NCBI RefSeq assembly: GCF_011397635.1
Contig: NC_064755.1
Span: 19,761,282 to 19,825,281 of the forward strand
DNA length: 64,000 nt
Direction: 5' to 3'
From: Epinephelus fuscoguttatus
Lineage: Eukaryota; Chordata; Actinopteri; Perciformes; Serranidae
Below the pieces are notes generated by a model. It made no database searches. It saw only the letters and a list, made by a program, of their open reading frames with translations, and was not told the DNA's origin. Numbering within the stretch: position 1 is the first letter of the stretch; each line of letters starts with the position of its first letter. This document shows positions 51,293 to 63,501 of this stretch, in pieces. Position numbers and translations under genes: made by a program.

Positions 51293-51572
51293 AATCAATC
51301 AATCAATTTTATTTATAAAGCCCAATATCACAAATCACAATTTGCCTCACAGGGTTTTACAGCATACGACATCCCTCTGTCCTGATGACCCTCGCAGCGG
51401 ATAAGGAAAAACTCCCCCCCAAAAAACCCTTTAACAGGGAAAAAAACCGGTAGAAACCTCAGGAAGAGCAACTGAGGAGGGATCCCTCTTCCAGGATGGA
51501 CAGACGTGCAATAGATGTCGTGCAGAACAGATCAGCATAATAAATTAACAGTAATCCACATGACACAATGAG

Positions 51573-51613
<41 letters not shown>

Positions 51614-52790
51614 GGTAATGACAGTAGCTTACAACAACATTGTTGAAAGTAATAATATTATAGTTATAGTTCTGGCTACTGTGGTACAATATGTTGAAAG
51701 TATGTATTAATATCTGGCAGTATACATGTGTGACAGTAGTCATATGTGTATAATAACAGTAGAAGTATGATGGCAGCAGCTGCAGGAGGCATCTGGCAGG
51801 ACCACGGCAGCAGCACAACCACACACGTCACGCTGCCCAGGCGCCGCTGCGATATGAGTTAATCTGAGAGACAGTGGAGCACAAAGGCTCCGGAGAAGAA
51901 GCCGAGTTAGTGACATCCAGAATGGCCGAGTTAGCAAGATGCAGTAATAGAATACGAGAGAGAGAGAGAGAAGGAGAGAAGGTGCCCGGTGTATTATAGG
52001 GGGTCCTCCGGCAGACTAGGCCTAAGTCAGCCTAACTAGGGGCTGGTACAGGGCAAGCCAGAGCCAGCCCTAACTATAAGCTTTATCAAAGAGGAAAGTC
52101 TTAAGTCTAGTCTTAAATGTGGAGACGGTGTCTGCCTCCCGGACCGTAACAGGAAGATGATTCCACAGGAGAGGAGCCTGATAGCTGAAGGCTCTGGCTC
52201 CTGATCTACTTTTGGAGACTTTAGGGACCACGAGTAACCCTGCGTTCTCAGAGCGCAGTGTTCTGGTGGGATAATAAGGCACTATGAGCTCTCTAAGATA
52301 TGACGGATCTTGACCATTTAGAGCTTTATAAGTTAACAGTAGGATTTTAAATTCAATTCTGGATTTTACAGGGAGCCAGTGCAGAGAAGCTAAAACAGGA
52401 GAAATATGATCATGTTTCTTAGTTCCTGTTAGTACACGTGCTGCTGTATTCTGAATTAGCTGGAGAGTTTTTAAGGACTTACTAGAGCTACCTGATAATA
52501 GAGAGTTACAGTAATTCAACCTAGAGGTAACAAAAGCGTGGACCAATTTTTCTGCATCTTTTCAGGTCAGGATAGGCCTAATTTTCGCAATATTACACAG
52601 ATGAAAAAATGCATGAGAATTAAAAGACAAATCTTGATCAAATATCACTCCGAGGTTTCTTACGGTAGTGCTAGAGGCCAGAGCAATGCCATCTAGAGAA
52701 ACTATGTCATCAGATAAAGAGTCTCTGAGTTGTCTCTGAGTCTTAGTGGCATTAATGGCTTTATCTCCAAATGAATGTAGGGTATCTCAA
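51293..52790 (-). mobile_element. 5'-truncated L2/CR1-like LINE with 3' end
   Basis: The minus-strand ORF 52546-52070 encodes the C-terminal part of the reverse transcriptase polyprotein (SRLNYCNSLLSG, LQLIQNTAARVLTG, LHWLPVKSRIEFKILLL, APLLWNHLP). More upstream sequence, to about 52790, reads as earlier RT in other frames with small deletions and stops. The 3' region runs to a TTGATTGATTGA tail at 51293 and contains an (AG)n tract at 51577-51610. The sequence next to the tail (TTTATTTATAAAGCCC...) is very common in teleosts. Confidence 0.8.
51577..51610 (+). repeat. (AG)n microsatellite
   Basis: About 34 bases of AG, within the 3' region of the LINE; a shorter AG run occurs at 51956-51971. 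Confidence 0.9.
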
Positions 52791-53639
52791 CAGAGATATG
52801 CAGGCTAATGTTAACTTAACAGAGTGAATACTATGAACTTAGTTAATTGACGAACAAATGAATAAGTATTGGTAAGTTATAAAGGTCCAGGTTTTGCTAA
52901 TATTTTGGCGATTAGCACCACCTAATCGATGATAGATAGGAAACATCATGGAGAGAGCAGGCTAACATTAGACATCTTGATCATTAACAGTTTGAAGGTT
53001 GGTTATTTATTGATAATCAGATACATACCTGCTGGATGTACTCACTACACAGTACGATCTATGATCTGGTTAACTAAAGTCTGGTCAGTGATAATAGGCC
53101 AGACCTGCCCTGTTTGGTCATGTGTCATAATGTATTGGATCAAACGGGATTTGCAGCTGATGGATACAGTCATGATCTGTTTTGAGGCCAATAACAAGGA
53201 AATGAACGCACACATTTAGATTAAAACGTCAGTCAGCATCACATGATTTGTGTTTTGTAATTTTTTAGAAGTATTTTCAGTCACAGATGAAACAACAAAG
53301 ATATGATGGGTCATAGACGGTCAATAAAAGTGGCCTCAAAGTCTGGCACCAGTGCCATCCTAACAGGAAATACGCTCAGACCCATTTAGAATGATTATCC
53401 TGTCAAGTTTGAAATGGTCTATAGGCGACATAGGCAGTTGCCTAGGGAGCCACTCAGGGGGAGAGGGACACCAAATGCCCCCCAGGGTTTTACCGCTTCT
53501 AGTCCTGGCAGAAGAACCTGCACTGCTGACACTGCTGACACTGATGGGGATGGTGGCGTAGAGGGGAAGCTTGCCTATGTCACCGAATGTGCTAGGTGCA
53601 GCACTGGATCATGGTGCTGAAAAGTCGGTGGCACTGGAT

Positions 53640-53985
53640 CAGCAAAAATATTCCAATTCATTCAATGTCTGTTCCAGATTTCACAGCAGTTCATCAAATA
53701 GTGGAGTGGAACGATTGATGTCTGGTCAGAGCTTGTTCAAAATTTGGTATCAAGTAGAAAGAGATATTTCAGAGGGGTGAACTTTGACCTGATGGCACAA
53801 GATGAAAAGTCAGAGGATTAACAAAGTCATTAGGATTCTGTGGACCATGAATGTCAGTTCAAATTTTCATGGCAATGCGTTCAGCAGTTGTTGAGATATT
53901 TCAGTCTGGACCAAACCACGGGGGACGGACCATCTGACAGGCTGACATTTCCATCCCTGGAAGGACATTGGAAGTGTGGTTAAAA
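53640..53985 (+). repeat. Diverged dispersed fish repeat
   Basis: TTTCATGGCAATGCGTTCAGCAGTTGTTGAGATATTTCAGTCTGGACCAAA and CATTTCCATCCCTGG resemble a widespread teleost repeat. Class not determined. Confidence 0.4.
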
Positions 53986-55611
53986 AGCAGTGTATATGCT
54001 ATGAACACTAATTTGTACCATGTGAGGACACTATAATGCATCAACTGCTAAAATAGGAGTAAGTATAATGCACTGGGTGGCAAAGATGGAGTGATTTCGG
54101 ACACAACCCGAGAGAGAGAGTGAGCGGATGTTTTTTGTCTGCTCATCGTCACAGATCTCCTCATTGCTTTTTAGATTATTCACCCATGCAGAATTCTTTT
54201 TCCAAGATTCAACCACGTCTCCATGTCTCTCCTTTATACTCTGTTTTTCCCCCTCCCGCCTCCTCTCGCTTCACTTCCTCGTGCCATTCACTGTCATTGT
54301 GAAAAGGTGTGTGTGACTCCACTAGTAGAGCAGAGCCCATTATCGTAAATAGGCCAATAAGTAACTTCACACAACGTGTCTCCAAAGCAAGCACACTCTA
54401 TATGCAAAGCAGAGGCGCACTGTTAAAGAAACTGGCGCCAAGTGATTATATTTGTAATTTAATTTCCTTGGTCACACAGAGATAAGAGAAGGGAGCGGCT
54501 ACAGTTGGCCAGGGATGAATAGAGTGACGAGAATGGGACTACAGCTTCATTGTCTGGACTGAGATGTCCGAGACGACACCACTTACGAACAAGGGTACTG
54601 GCGGGCAGATACGGTACATGCACAGGGATTCACAAGTCTGTGCTCAAAGACACAAAAACAATGTTAATACCAGAGACGGCAGAGAGAGTTCTTCTATGCA
54701 AGAACACCTGCACTCAGTTGAAAGGATGAATGTGAGTTCAGGATAATCAAGAAAGTCTTTTCTCCCCGAAGTAAGCTCTGTCTCTCCCCTTTCTGTCTGT
54801 CTCCTTCGCACTCAGCACTGCTGAACAAATGTAATCAGCAGGGTGGTCTGGGTGGGATGTCAGTCACAAAGAGCAACGGCTCATTGCAGATTCTACAGGC
54901 AAGATGAAGCGAGTCCCTGTGAAAAAAAAAAGAGACGACTGAAGGACACAAGGTGTACACCCTCTCTCCGTCTCCCTCCCCCTGTCTGCTTTTTTGGAGA
55001 TTGTAGAACAGCACATATCAAATTTCCCGACTTTTCCATTTTCAAAGAGTGTCCACTTTAACTGATGACAATGCAGTGGAAGGCACAATGCAGCAGTGGT
55101 CAAACTCTGATTCTGACCACATCAGAACATTCAGAGAGCCGGGGGAGCGATTGGTTCTAAGTTGATCAAAAAGTCGGACACCACACATCCAGGGTCAGCG
55201 TGAAACTGTTTTGTGACATCTCAAATCCTCTCTCTCCCTTTGTTCTCTCCCCTCTCCTCCTCTCATCTTAATGTCTAGTCCTCCCCTGCTGTCTAGTCTT
55301 TCTGCGTATTTCCTCAGCGTCTTGACTTTGAACCCAACAGCGTTAACCTGTCAGGAAAGCTACAAATGTTCTGAGTGAATTATGTAAACCACAGAGAAAT
55401 AAAACTGCAAAAAAAAAAAGGCATGGAGTTCTTGCTTTTATTTCATAATTCATCACTCTCACAGATCCAGCCAAATAAAACTTGACTTATTAAGTAGTCC
55501 GGTACATTCTGGCTCCAAAATCCTCTGAAATATGCTGGAGAATATTAATCACACTTTGTCTACCTCGCAAATAAAAATCAAACACGTTTACATACATGCA
55601 CAGCCTTTTTT

Positions 55612-55614
<3 letters not shown>

Positions 55615-55646
<32 letters not shown>
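55615..55646 (+). repeat. (TG)n microsatellite
   Basis: About 32 bases of TG dinucleotides. Confidence 0.95.
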
Positions 55647-55647
<1 letters not shown>

Positions 55648-57402
55648 TTTCATTACTCATCAAGTGAGTGTCTTGCACATTTCACCAGATTTCATTGCAA
55701 GAGGCAAAGCTATAGATGTTACACCAGCACCACCAAAAGGTAAAGCCAGAAAACAACAGGCTGCTTTCTTCCCCTCCAAAATACAAACTTACAGCACCGA
55801 AAATCTGATTAAGGATGCTTTGACTTGGCAGCCGGCGAGTTTATTTATTTATCTCAATGAACACAACCACAAACAGACAAGAGCAAAGACGAACACAGGC
55901 TTTATACTGAGGGGGGATGGGATAGTGGCAGTGCGGCATAATTAGTAGGACATGGCTGTATAATTGGTCTCTAATTGATATGAAGAGCAGTGGTTTATCC
56001 CAGGTTGTGTTCTACACATGCTGCCAGGAAGCGCTGGCGGCCTGCTCAATCTTGGTGCCATCTTCTGATTGATGTCTCTGTAGCAAATGCCCTTCAACAA
56101 TCAGTACCCACAATCTTTCTGTGTCTATCAGGCCACCTGTCTATCTGCACGTAACATCTCCCACCATTCATCTGTCATTTCATCCTTTGTGCCTAAACGT
56201 CTCACTATCTCTTTCTTCCTATCTCCACATTGATTCGTCCTGTCTTTCTCTGAAGGCATTCTCAACCTTTGCTCTGTTTTTCTCGGGAAGGTGAAAGAGC
56301 AGCGTTTGTTGTGGTGGAAGGTGAAAACTGGAGGGTTTGTTTATGAGACACTGGCAGCCATAAAAGACTGCGTGCTTTCAATGGCCCCAGACAGCACCTA
56401 CCGGGGGAAATAAAAGCAACTTTAGATGAAAGGGAAATCAATTTTAAAAGTACTTTTATTCACAAAAGAAAGTGGCGTACCTGCTCTCTCAATTTAGCAA
56501 AATGAGACTTGAAGAGGTTCCTTTTAGAAAGGAGAATTGAACTAAAATAACAGTCACTGCTGAGAGGCACAGCTGGACGCGAGAGGTCAACACACTGCGA
56601 ACTGAATGGATTTGAAGTTTGGGTGGGGAGGCTCTTTAAAACAATTCTGTTCATGGATCGTGTGCTGATGCAAGACGACCTTCAAGGACGTTCCCCTCAT
56701 TTACACAGCAATTAAGCACTACCCTGTTGGTAAATTGAAAAAGAGACAAAAATCCTCTGTGGATTTAATAACAAACTCATTACCAGGGCCCAACAGGGTG
56801 GAACTGCCTTTTAATTAGAGCAACACCTGATTAACGCCCAATTAACAGAGCCAGAGCCACTTAATTCTCCCCCACTTTGGCAGGTTGAGAACATAAACAT
56901 AAGCAGTCCAGCGTCAGAGTGCTTCCTCTCCTCCTGGGAACGTGTGAGAGAAAAGTAAATAACGACTTCGGAGGCAGTCTGTTGTCGGGTGGTCCAAATG
57001 CTCCGAAGAGCTGGGAACTGTGTGCTGGAAATACATGAGGTAAGTGTTTCAGGAAGGAGACAGATGTAGGACTGGCTGGCAAAAAGTATGCTTCACTACA
57101 CATGCAACTCCTGGTGGGCTGATGTAGGACAACTGTCCAAGCAGTTAGCCATCATGCTCAGCCATATGAGCACCCAGTCCTCCCGCTCCCAGATAATAGC
57201 CTGCAAGACAGACACACCTTATGGTTGTAAACTTTTAAAACTTATTTAACTGTGGAAGGGTGTGGATAGCACGTGGCAGCAAAGCCTTGTTGAACATACA
57301 ATATACCACTGGTTACCACTTGGGGCTTCTAACCACCACTAGGGGTCGCCAAAGCTTCATGGGAGGTTGCGTGGCTTAGATTTAAAAGGTGTCAGACAAC
57401 TT

Positions 57403-57730
57403 TATAAATAAATAAATAAATAAATATTTAGACCTGACCACAATATATATTCACAGAGCCCTCACTCTTTGCTGAACAGCCTTGTCCTGCATGATAAAAG
57501 TTCGCAGTTCGCAGTTAAAAATTAAGCTCAAAGTCATCATAATTTTCACAGGAAATAATCTGCTCCAAAAACAAAGCAGCACAGACATCTACTCCGACAT
57601 CTTAATCCATTGGTTAGAAAATTTAAAAAAAAAAAAAAAAAAAAAAGAAAAGAAAGAAAAAATTTAAAATACAAAAATTAAATAAAAAATTTAAACAGAA
57701 AAAAATAGGAATTTTTTTTTTTTTAAAAAA
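57403..57730. repeat. (AAAT)n and A-rich low-complexity region
   Basis: AAAT tetranucleotides at about 57403-57427, then a long A run near 57625-57646 and A/T-rich sequence to 57730. Confidence 0.85.
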
Positions 57731-59082
57731 GGAATGAAAAATAATGGTACTAATTGTCCACTCCACATTACAATGACACACATAAAAAATAGGTGCAAAT
57801 TAATTTTTTTTCTACAGACAATGACATATCATGTATTTATGTGATAGGTGTATGGGGGGAATATAAAGTAAAAGTTTGGCTGAGCCCGACTGGATGATAA
57901 AGCTCACTGTATTAATAGAGCCATGACAGGACTCAATTGTTTAATAAAGATGGATGTAATTTGTTCCATCTGATAAAGGTCCCAGACTTTTTATATCCAT
58001 GTATAGTATGTGGGAGGGTCTGGTTTCAGCCATCTGATGGTTTTACACTTTAAGGCTGCTGTAAGTAATTATGTAAGAGGTGTTTCTTATCCCTCACATC
58101 AGAATTTCAGGGGTAACACACAGAAGTACTGCTGTGGGGTGTTGTGAAATAGATCTGCTCGTTCTACACAATTTCCTTTTACTGTGTTCACTTTTGGGGT
58201 TAACCGTACCATTTATCATATGATATATACTACCAATTATATCATCATGTATCATTTGCATTGAATATAATATGGAAATACCCATAAAATATGTCACTTA
58301 GTCAGGGGTCATCAGTTTACTCTATGATACAAAGAGGGTCCAAAGCCACAGTCATATGACAACTCATTGGTGCTAAAATAAATGATCGTTGAAAAAGGGT
58401 TTGACCACAGATATTTATTACATATCATCAACAGGACACCCTTCATAGGAGAACAACAAAAGGAACACAATGTGTGTCTGTCATGTGCATTAATCATTTT
58501 AAAATAACATTTTTCTTTTGTTGAGGTCTGTAAAAAGTGTCACGTGGGCATCACAAGATGGCTCTATTTTAACATTTATCAACTCCATTGCATTTCTTAC
58601 TGAAACTTTCAGTTAAAAATACGTGTTGAATGTTCTGTGAGTGTTTTGTAAACATAAATTCAACTGAAAAACCTGCCACAACTGAATCTGCTCCTGGCCC
58701 AGGGGCAAACCTGCACATGAAATTCAAAACTTTGCAAACACCTGTCGTCACACTGTCAGAGAACACCTCTCATCTTCTACTATGTGCCAAGTTTCCCAGC
58801 CAGTGTTGTTGGACCTTAGTGTGTTTTTATTTCAGTTCAGTTCATACTGAGAGCAAACTGGAGACTAACCACAACGATCAGCTCCTCAGGAAGCTGGAGC
58901 CTTCAGTCCCACTGACATTCAGGATTCAGACTTAATTCCTCTGGCATACACTTAACTCCCAGCACAGTTAATCAATACTCAGTCTGGCTGTATAGATCTA
59001 TAAAGCTGCGAGGAATTGCCGGCTTCTCATTGAGTCTGTGTGCGTTAATGCGTAACTTAAACATTCACATTCATTTCCTCTG

Positions 59083-62000
59083 TCATGTCCTTAGATCTGA
59101 ACTCCACGCAAGGCCCTCAGGAGCCAAGATGCTTCTGCAGTCACCAGGGTAATAACTATCGCTGAAAGTGAGTTTAGCGGCTTTAACTTGAGAGGCAATG
59201 CGCCACGACTCTACGGACTTCTCTAAGTCTGGCAGGATGTCAGGCACAACAGCTTGTTCGACTACAAACACAATCGGCTCCACCACCAGCAGCAGCACCC
59301 AACCAAAAGCCCCTAGCCAATAGGAGGAGCCGAGGCTGGAGAAGTCTTGACTGATTTCCTCCCGGTGGTGAGAGGTGAAGAGAGACCAGCTGAGGAGGAA
59401 GAAGAAACCTGTGGATGGAGGAGAAAAACGAGTCAAATCAAGTATCATTGCGGGGAAAAGAAGAAAGTCATTAAGGTCAATTATTACGCGCCTGGAGCTT
59501 TAGAAAAGAGTTTGTATGATAATGAACTGCAATTCCAAGGAAAGTAAAAAGTCTCTTTAAAAACTGCTGCCCTGCAGGGTATGTAAATGAGCAGTACATT
59601 AAAGAATTTCTGGAGGTGTGGGTTTGACATGTACTGCACAAACCAAAAGGCTATTTGGAGGTTAATTGGAATTGGGCTGTTTTTTATGCCTTTACTTGCA
59701 ATGTATATGTTATTTTAAAACTCCCACAACAACAACAACAGCCCACTTATTAATAAAGTAAAACACAAAAACATGGTGTTGATCACGTAATATTCTACCT
59801 GTAGCGGCCATGGTGAGCAGCAGCAGTGTGGTGGGGTAGAGGGCCTGCCCTGCCATGAGGAGGGAGCGAGTGTTGGAGTAGGAGCGCACTGTCTCAGATG
59901 TCCAGCAGAGGGCAAACACCAGACACAGAGCACTGGTGCTCACAGCCATGAGGAAGGAGAGGAATCCAAATACTCTCTCTGCTTCCAGGGCTAGAAGACA
60001 CAAAACAAAAGACACAGACATAGTTTTAAAAAGGTGAACTAGATATAAACTTTCATCTGCCACTGTAATATCAAAGGAATATTCATCCAGTGATCAGTTA
60101 TATATCAATTAGTTTCACCGTGTTACCTTGAATTTGTGAAGGAATCGTTTTACAGCAGCAAAACTATATTGAAACATCCATGTACAAACTCGCACACAAC
60201 TTGTGCAGAATAATCCAAGTCTTACATATCCAATAAGCTGCTCAGTATTTCCCCAACACATTTATTTTCACTTAAAAAGAAAAGAGCATGGACAAGTTTC
60301 ACTTTCAGTTCAATTTTAAGAGTAAGGATTCTGTGAAAATACATATTTGGGAAGTACTGAGCATATGACTGTGTAAATGAGTCTTGGATTATACTGCAGG
60401 AGCTGTGTGAGAGTTGTTCTGATAGAGTTTTACTGGTGTTAAAGGTGGTCCCCGATCAATCAATAAAACAATATGTTTTCTTAATGAATTCCAGGTAACA
60501 CAGCATGACTAACTGATCTATGAACGGTCATTTTGTGGGTGAAGTACTGCTTGGAGTTTTCTGGCTATAATAAGTAGGCAGCGTGATGAAGTGAAACATG
60601 TTGAGGCAATGACACACTCCTGGATTGATGCCCTCACAACATGTCCCTGCCTAAAACTGAAACCAGAAGGGTAAAAACCAAGAGTTCATGGACTTTTTAG
60701 GTAGTTTTTCATGCATGTTGAGCTCATACCACATTACACTTATTCTGAAAGTGGGCTTGGACAAAAAAAGACACAGTGGAGTACAACAAACATTGACAGG
60801 GGACAATTTCTCTTTGTTAACAATTACCAGCAGTTTGTCTCAGTTGGGCACTCTTTTGTTAAGGCAAACCCTAATTATATAGTTTGATAGCAGTGTAACT
60901 GGTGTTATTACAGCCACCATTTGTCTTTTACTAGGCACATTTTAACAAGAAGCACTGTTACAGCTATTTTGTGATTAATGTTGGATTTGATAACTTAGTT
61001 TTTCTCAGACTAAGTTTTTCTGTGTTTACTACGGACCAAGCTGGCCATTATGCTAGCTGTCTGAGGCTAATGTCTTGCTACAACAATGTACAAATAGTTA
61101 GCTAATGGTTACAGTTGAGCTACCTCTATTGTATTTTACTCTTTTTGCTTTTACTTTTGTTTATATATTAATTATTATGTAGTATTTCCTTTTAGGTTTG
61201 GGCAGGTTAGGGTATTTAGAAATCCTGAACGTTATTTTCAGTACCATCAAAAATACAAACGCTCCTCTTATTTTATTAAACTGAGATGCTTTGTGTAGTG
61301 CACAGCACACACCACCAGAGGTCGCTGAACTGAAAGAGATGGCAACTGTGTGTGGTGGGGATAATGTTACAGGACTAGTAAAAAAGAAAAACACATCTGC
61401 CCCTGTTTGAGTTGAGGGAATTTTCCCACATATAACTTGATCTTTAGATGACCTTTTCTACCTACAAAAGCAATTTATGTGCCACATGATTTTAAAAACA
61501 TATCTTTGTTCCGCCCACTGATGTGTCGGTTTTCACTGCGCCAATACGTCATCGCATCCTACAGCAAGAGGGGCGCTTACTTCCTGCCTAATCAGTATTC
61601 TGGGGGCCATAAGTATTTAAACCCAGCAAGATCTGTCTAAGTAGGCTATCTGCGTGTTAGAAACACAATATTTTAGGTTAGACAATGACACACATGCTAC
61701 AATGACTTCTATCACCATTAGTTTACACAAATACTGTCATATATCATATAATGTCGGTGGTGTGAAGGCATGAAAAAAGACACCCAATCCTAGCATCTAT
61801 GACTTAATATTGATTTTTAACTGGGTATTTTGTTTCCTCCTGGCATAAGGGACAATGTTACTGACTGGACAGCTAGCGTATTCTATATTTTCTGATTCCA
61901 GTTTTCTTACTGGACTCATTTATTTTCCAGTACCTTTGGTGCAACTCTTTTTCTGAGATTTTTTGTTTTGAATAGTTTATAATCGTTCTCTTCTATGTCC

Positions 62001-63459
62001 AGATATTGCATTGTAACGTCCAATTTATGAGGCCAAACTGCTACAAGCATTTTATTTACTCTGTTTTATTTCATTCTAGCCTTTATTTCTACCTCTCTGG
62101 TTGTATATAGTTTGGTTATATCCCCTTTTTCATAGCCATCCTTTGGATATGGACAGAAATAGAATATGAGTAAATACAAAATATGAGGGTGAAAGGCTTT
62201 ATTTGTTATACAAAATCCTTTTTTGCAATATTTCTTTTCTATATGTGGGTGTAAGCTTTTTTTTAAAAAAAAATTCATTTCTTCATTTTTAAAGTTTATT
62301 TATTTAATACTTTATTTTTCTCTCTCACACTTCTTGTATATTGATCTGCATTGACAAAAGATATGTTAATACTGTACTTCAAAAATAAAAAGAAAGTGAA
62401 AAAAGATAATGATTAAAAATAATCTTGTGGTTTATACTGTACATTACTAAAATGTCCTTATGTTTCTGTTCAATTATATAACTGTGTGTTATTAACTGTC
62501 AAAGGAATACTTTAGATCCTCTCCCAAAAATAAATAGTTTATAAAAAAAAACTTGAAAGCACATACAGTGGTCTACAGGAGATACACTCACTCTCTCACT
62601 CTCTCACACAATAGTTATAATACAGACATAATTTCTTTTAGTTAACAATAACAACAAACAAGATGTAGCTGACGAAGACCAGCTGACCAAGATTTCTGCA
62701 TGTTTGCCTTCAGTCAAGTGTGAAAGCTTGTGCAAAGAATTCACATCTCTGGTACTGGAGCGAGCTCAAACTTGTTTACCACTGCTGAGAGGCTCATCTG
62801 TACCCTAGTGTTTTTTCAAAACGCTCCTCCTGATGCTGATTCCCTCTAGAGATTCAGACGTGTAAAAAAGTTTCCCTGAGGCTAATCTCTTGCAGTGCCT
62901 GATCAACACAGCACATCAAAGACATACTTATGTTTAATTAAGGATGTTGCCCTGCCTCATATACATTTTTTATTATTACTGTATGTCAGTCAAAGCTGTA
63001 ACTGAACCCTGAGTGACAGGTTTAGGCACGTAACTAATTTGATCTGTTGACTGGAAGAATGTCAAAGATGTAAATTGTTGCTCACCATTGAAGACGGGGC
63101 CATATCGACGATTTGCCTGGTCGCTTTCAGTGTTATTCCACTCTGTCCAGAGTCCCCTATCCTTCAGCCAGTACGGTGTCCACACTGCAAAGCACACACA
63201 CAGGCAGCCTGCCAAACCCAGGCAGGACTGAGAAAACCTGAAGCGGCTGATAGTGTCTCCCAGCTCCAGCAACTTCATATTTTTACACCACTGAGAGAGA
63301 AAGACAGGGAAAGAGAAAAGACAGGAGAGAACAAATGTTTAATTAGAGTGTTGAGGTTGAGTAATAGAAAGAAAGTCTGTCTCAAAACTTGTCATTTAAT
63401 TCATATAAATCAGCTTTATGAATGTAGAACTGTAATAAAAGTAGTCTTACCTTTGTCAT
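59083..63459 (-). CDS. Unnamed four-helix (claudin/PMP22-like) membrane protein, four exons
   Basis: Exons on the minus strand are 63459-63451 (only ATGACAAAG), 63290-63086, 59990-59799 and 59408-59083, with GT/AG at every junction and a continuous frame, giving 243 residues. The first exon is accepted because its three codons join in frame and a stop (TAA, 63501-63499) precedes the ATG. A methionine at codon 8 is the alternative start. Predicted membrane segments are about residues 25-45, 78-101, 115-146 and 165-188. The first loop has WTPYWL...GLW, reminiscent of the claudin W-GLW motif but without the two loop cysteines, and a possible N-glycosylation site (NNT). The short second loop precedes helix 4, and a cytoplasmic tail of about 55 residues follows. 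This suggests a PMP22/EMP/claudin-superfamily tetraspan. I do not recognise the orthologue. A possible poly(A) signal lies at 58831-58826. Confidence 0.8.
59991..63085 (-). other. Large intron of the tetraspan gene
   Basis: A phase-1 intron of 3095 bp, GTGAGC to TTCTAG. It is AT-rich, with several long A/T runs between 61.9 and 62.6 kb. Two GAAAGTGAAA motifs lie within it (60306-60297 on -, and 62392-62401 on +). No repeat family was recognised with confidence. Confidence 0.7.
60295..60306 (+). promoter_or_regulatory. ISRE-like site
   Basis: AGTTTCACTTTC matches the interferon-stimulated response element AGTTTCNNTTTC at every fixed position. It lies in the tetraspan gene's large intron. Function is inferred from the motif. 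Confidence 0.4.
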
Positions 63460-63501
63460 TGTACAGGACAGAAAGGTGTCAGGAGCAAAGTTGTGAAGTT
63501 A

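Larger units (their letters stand above)
52791..59082. other. Gene-free stretch before the tetraspan gene
   Basis: No supported gene. It contains a diverged repeat at 53640-53985, (TG)n at 55615, (AAAT)n and poly-A near 57.4-57.7 kb, and a homeodomain-word-rich block at 56745-56890. The last 250 bases probably hold the 3' untranslated region of the tetraspan gene. Confidence 0.5.

Noticed and set aside
52929-53219. 96-codon ORF on +
   Set aside because: No recognisable domain and no supporting signals; AT-rich chance ORF.
4072-60784. CACAGTG heptamers that might be recombination signal sequences or RAG-transposon ends
   Set aside because: The ones I inspected (for example near 4072, 10157, 30682, 60775) have no ACAAAAACC-like nonamer 12 or 23 bases away. 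The inspection was not exhaustive.
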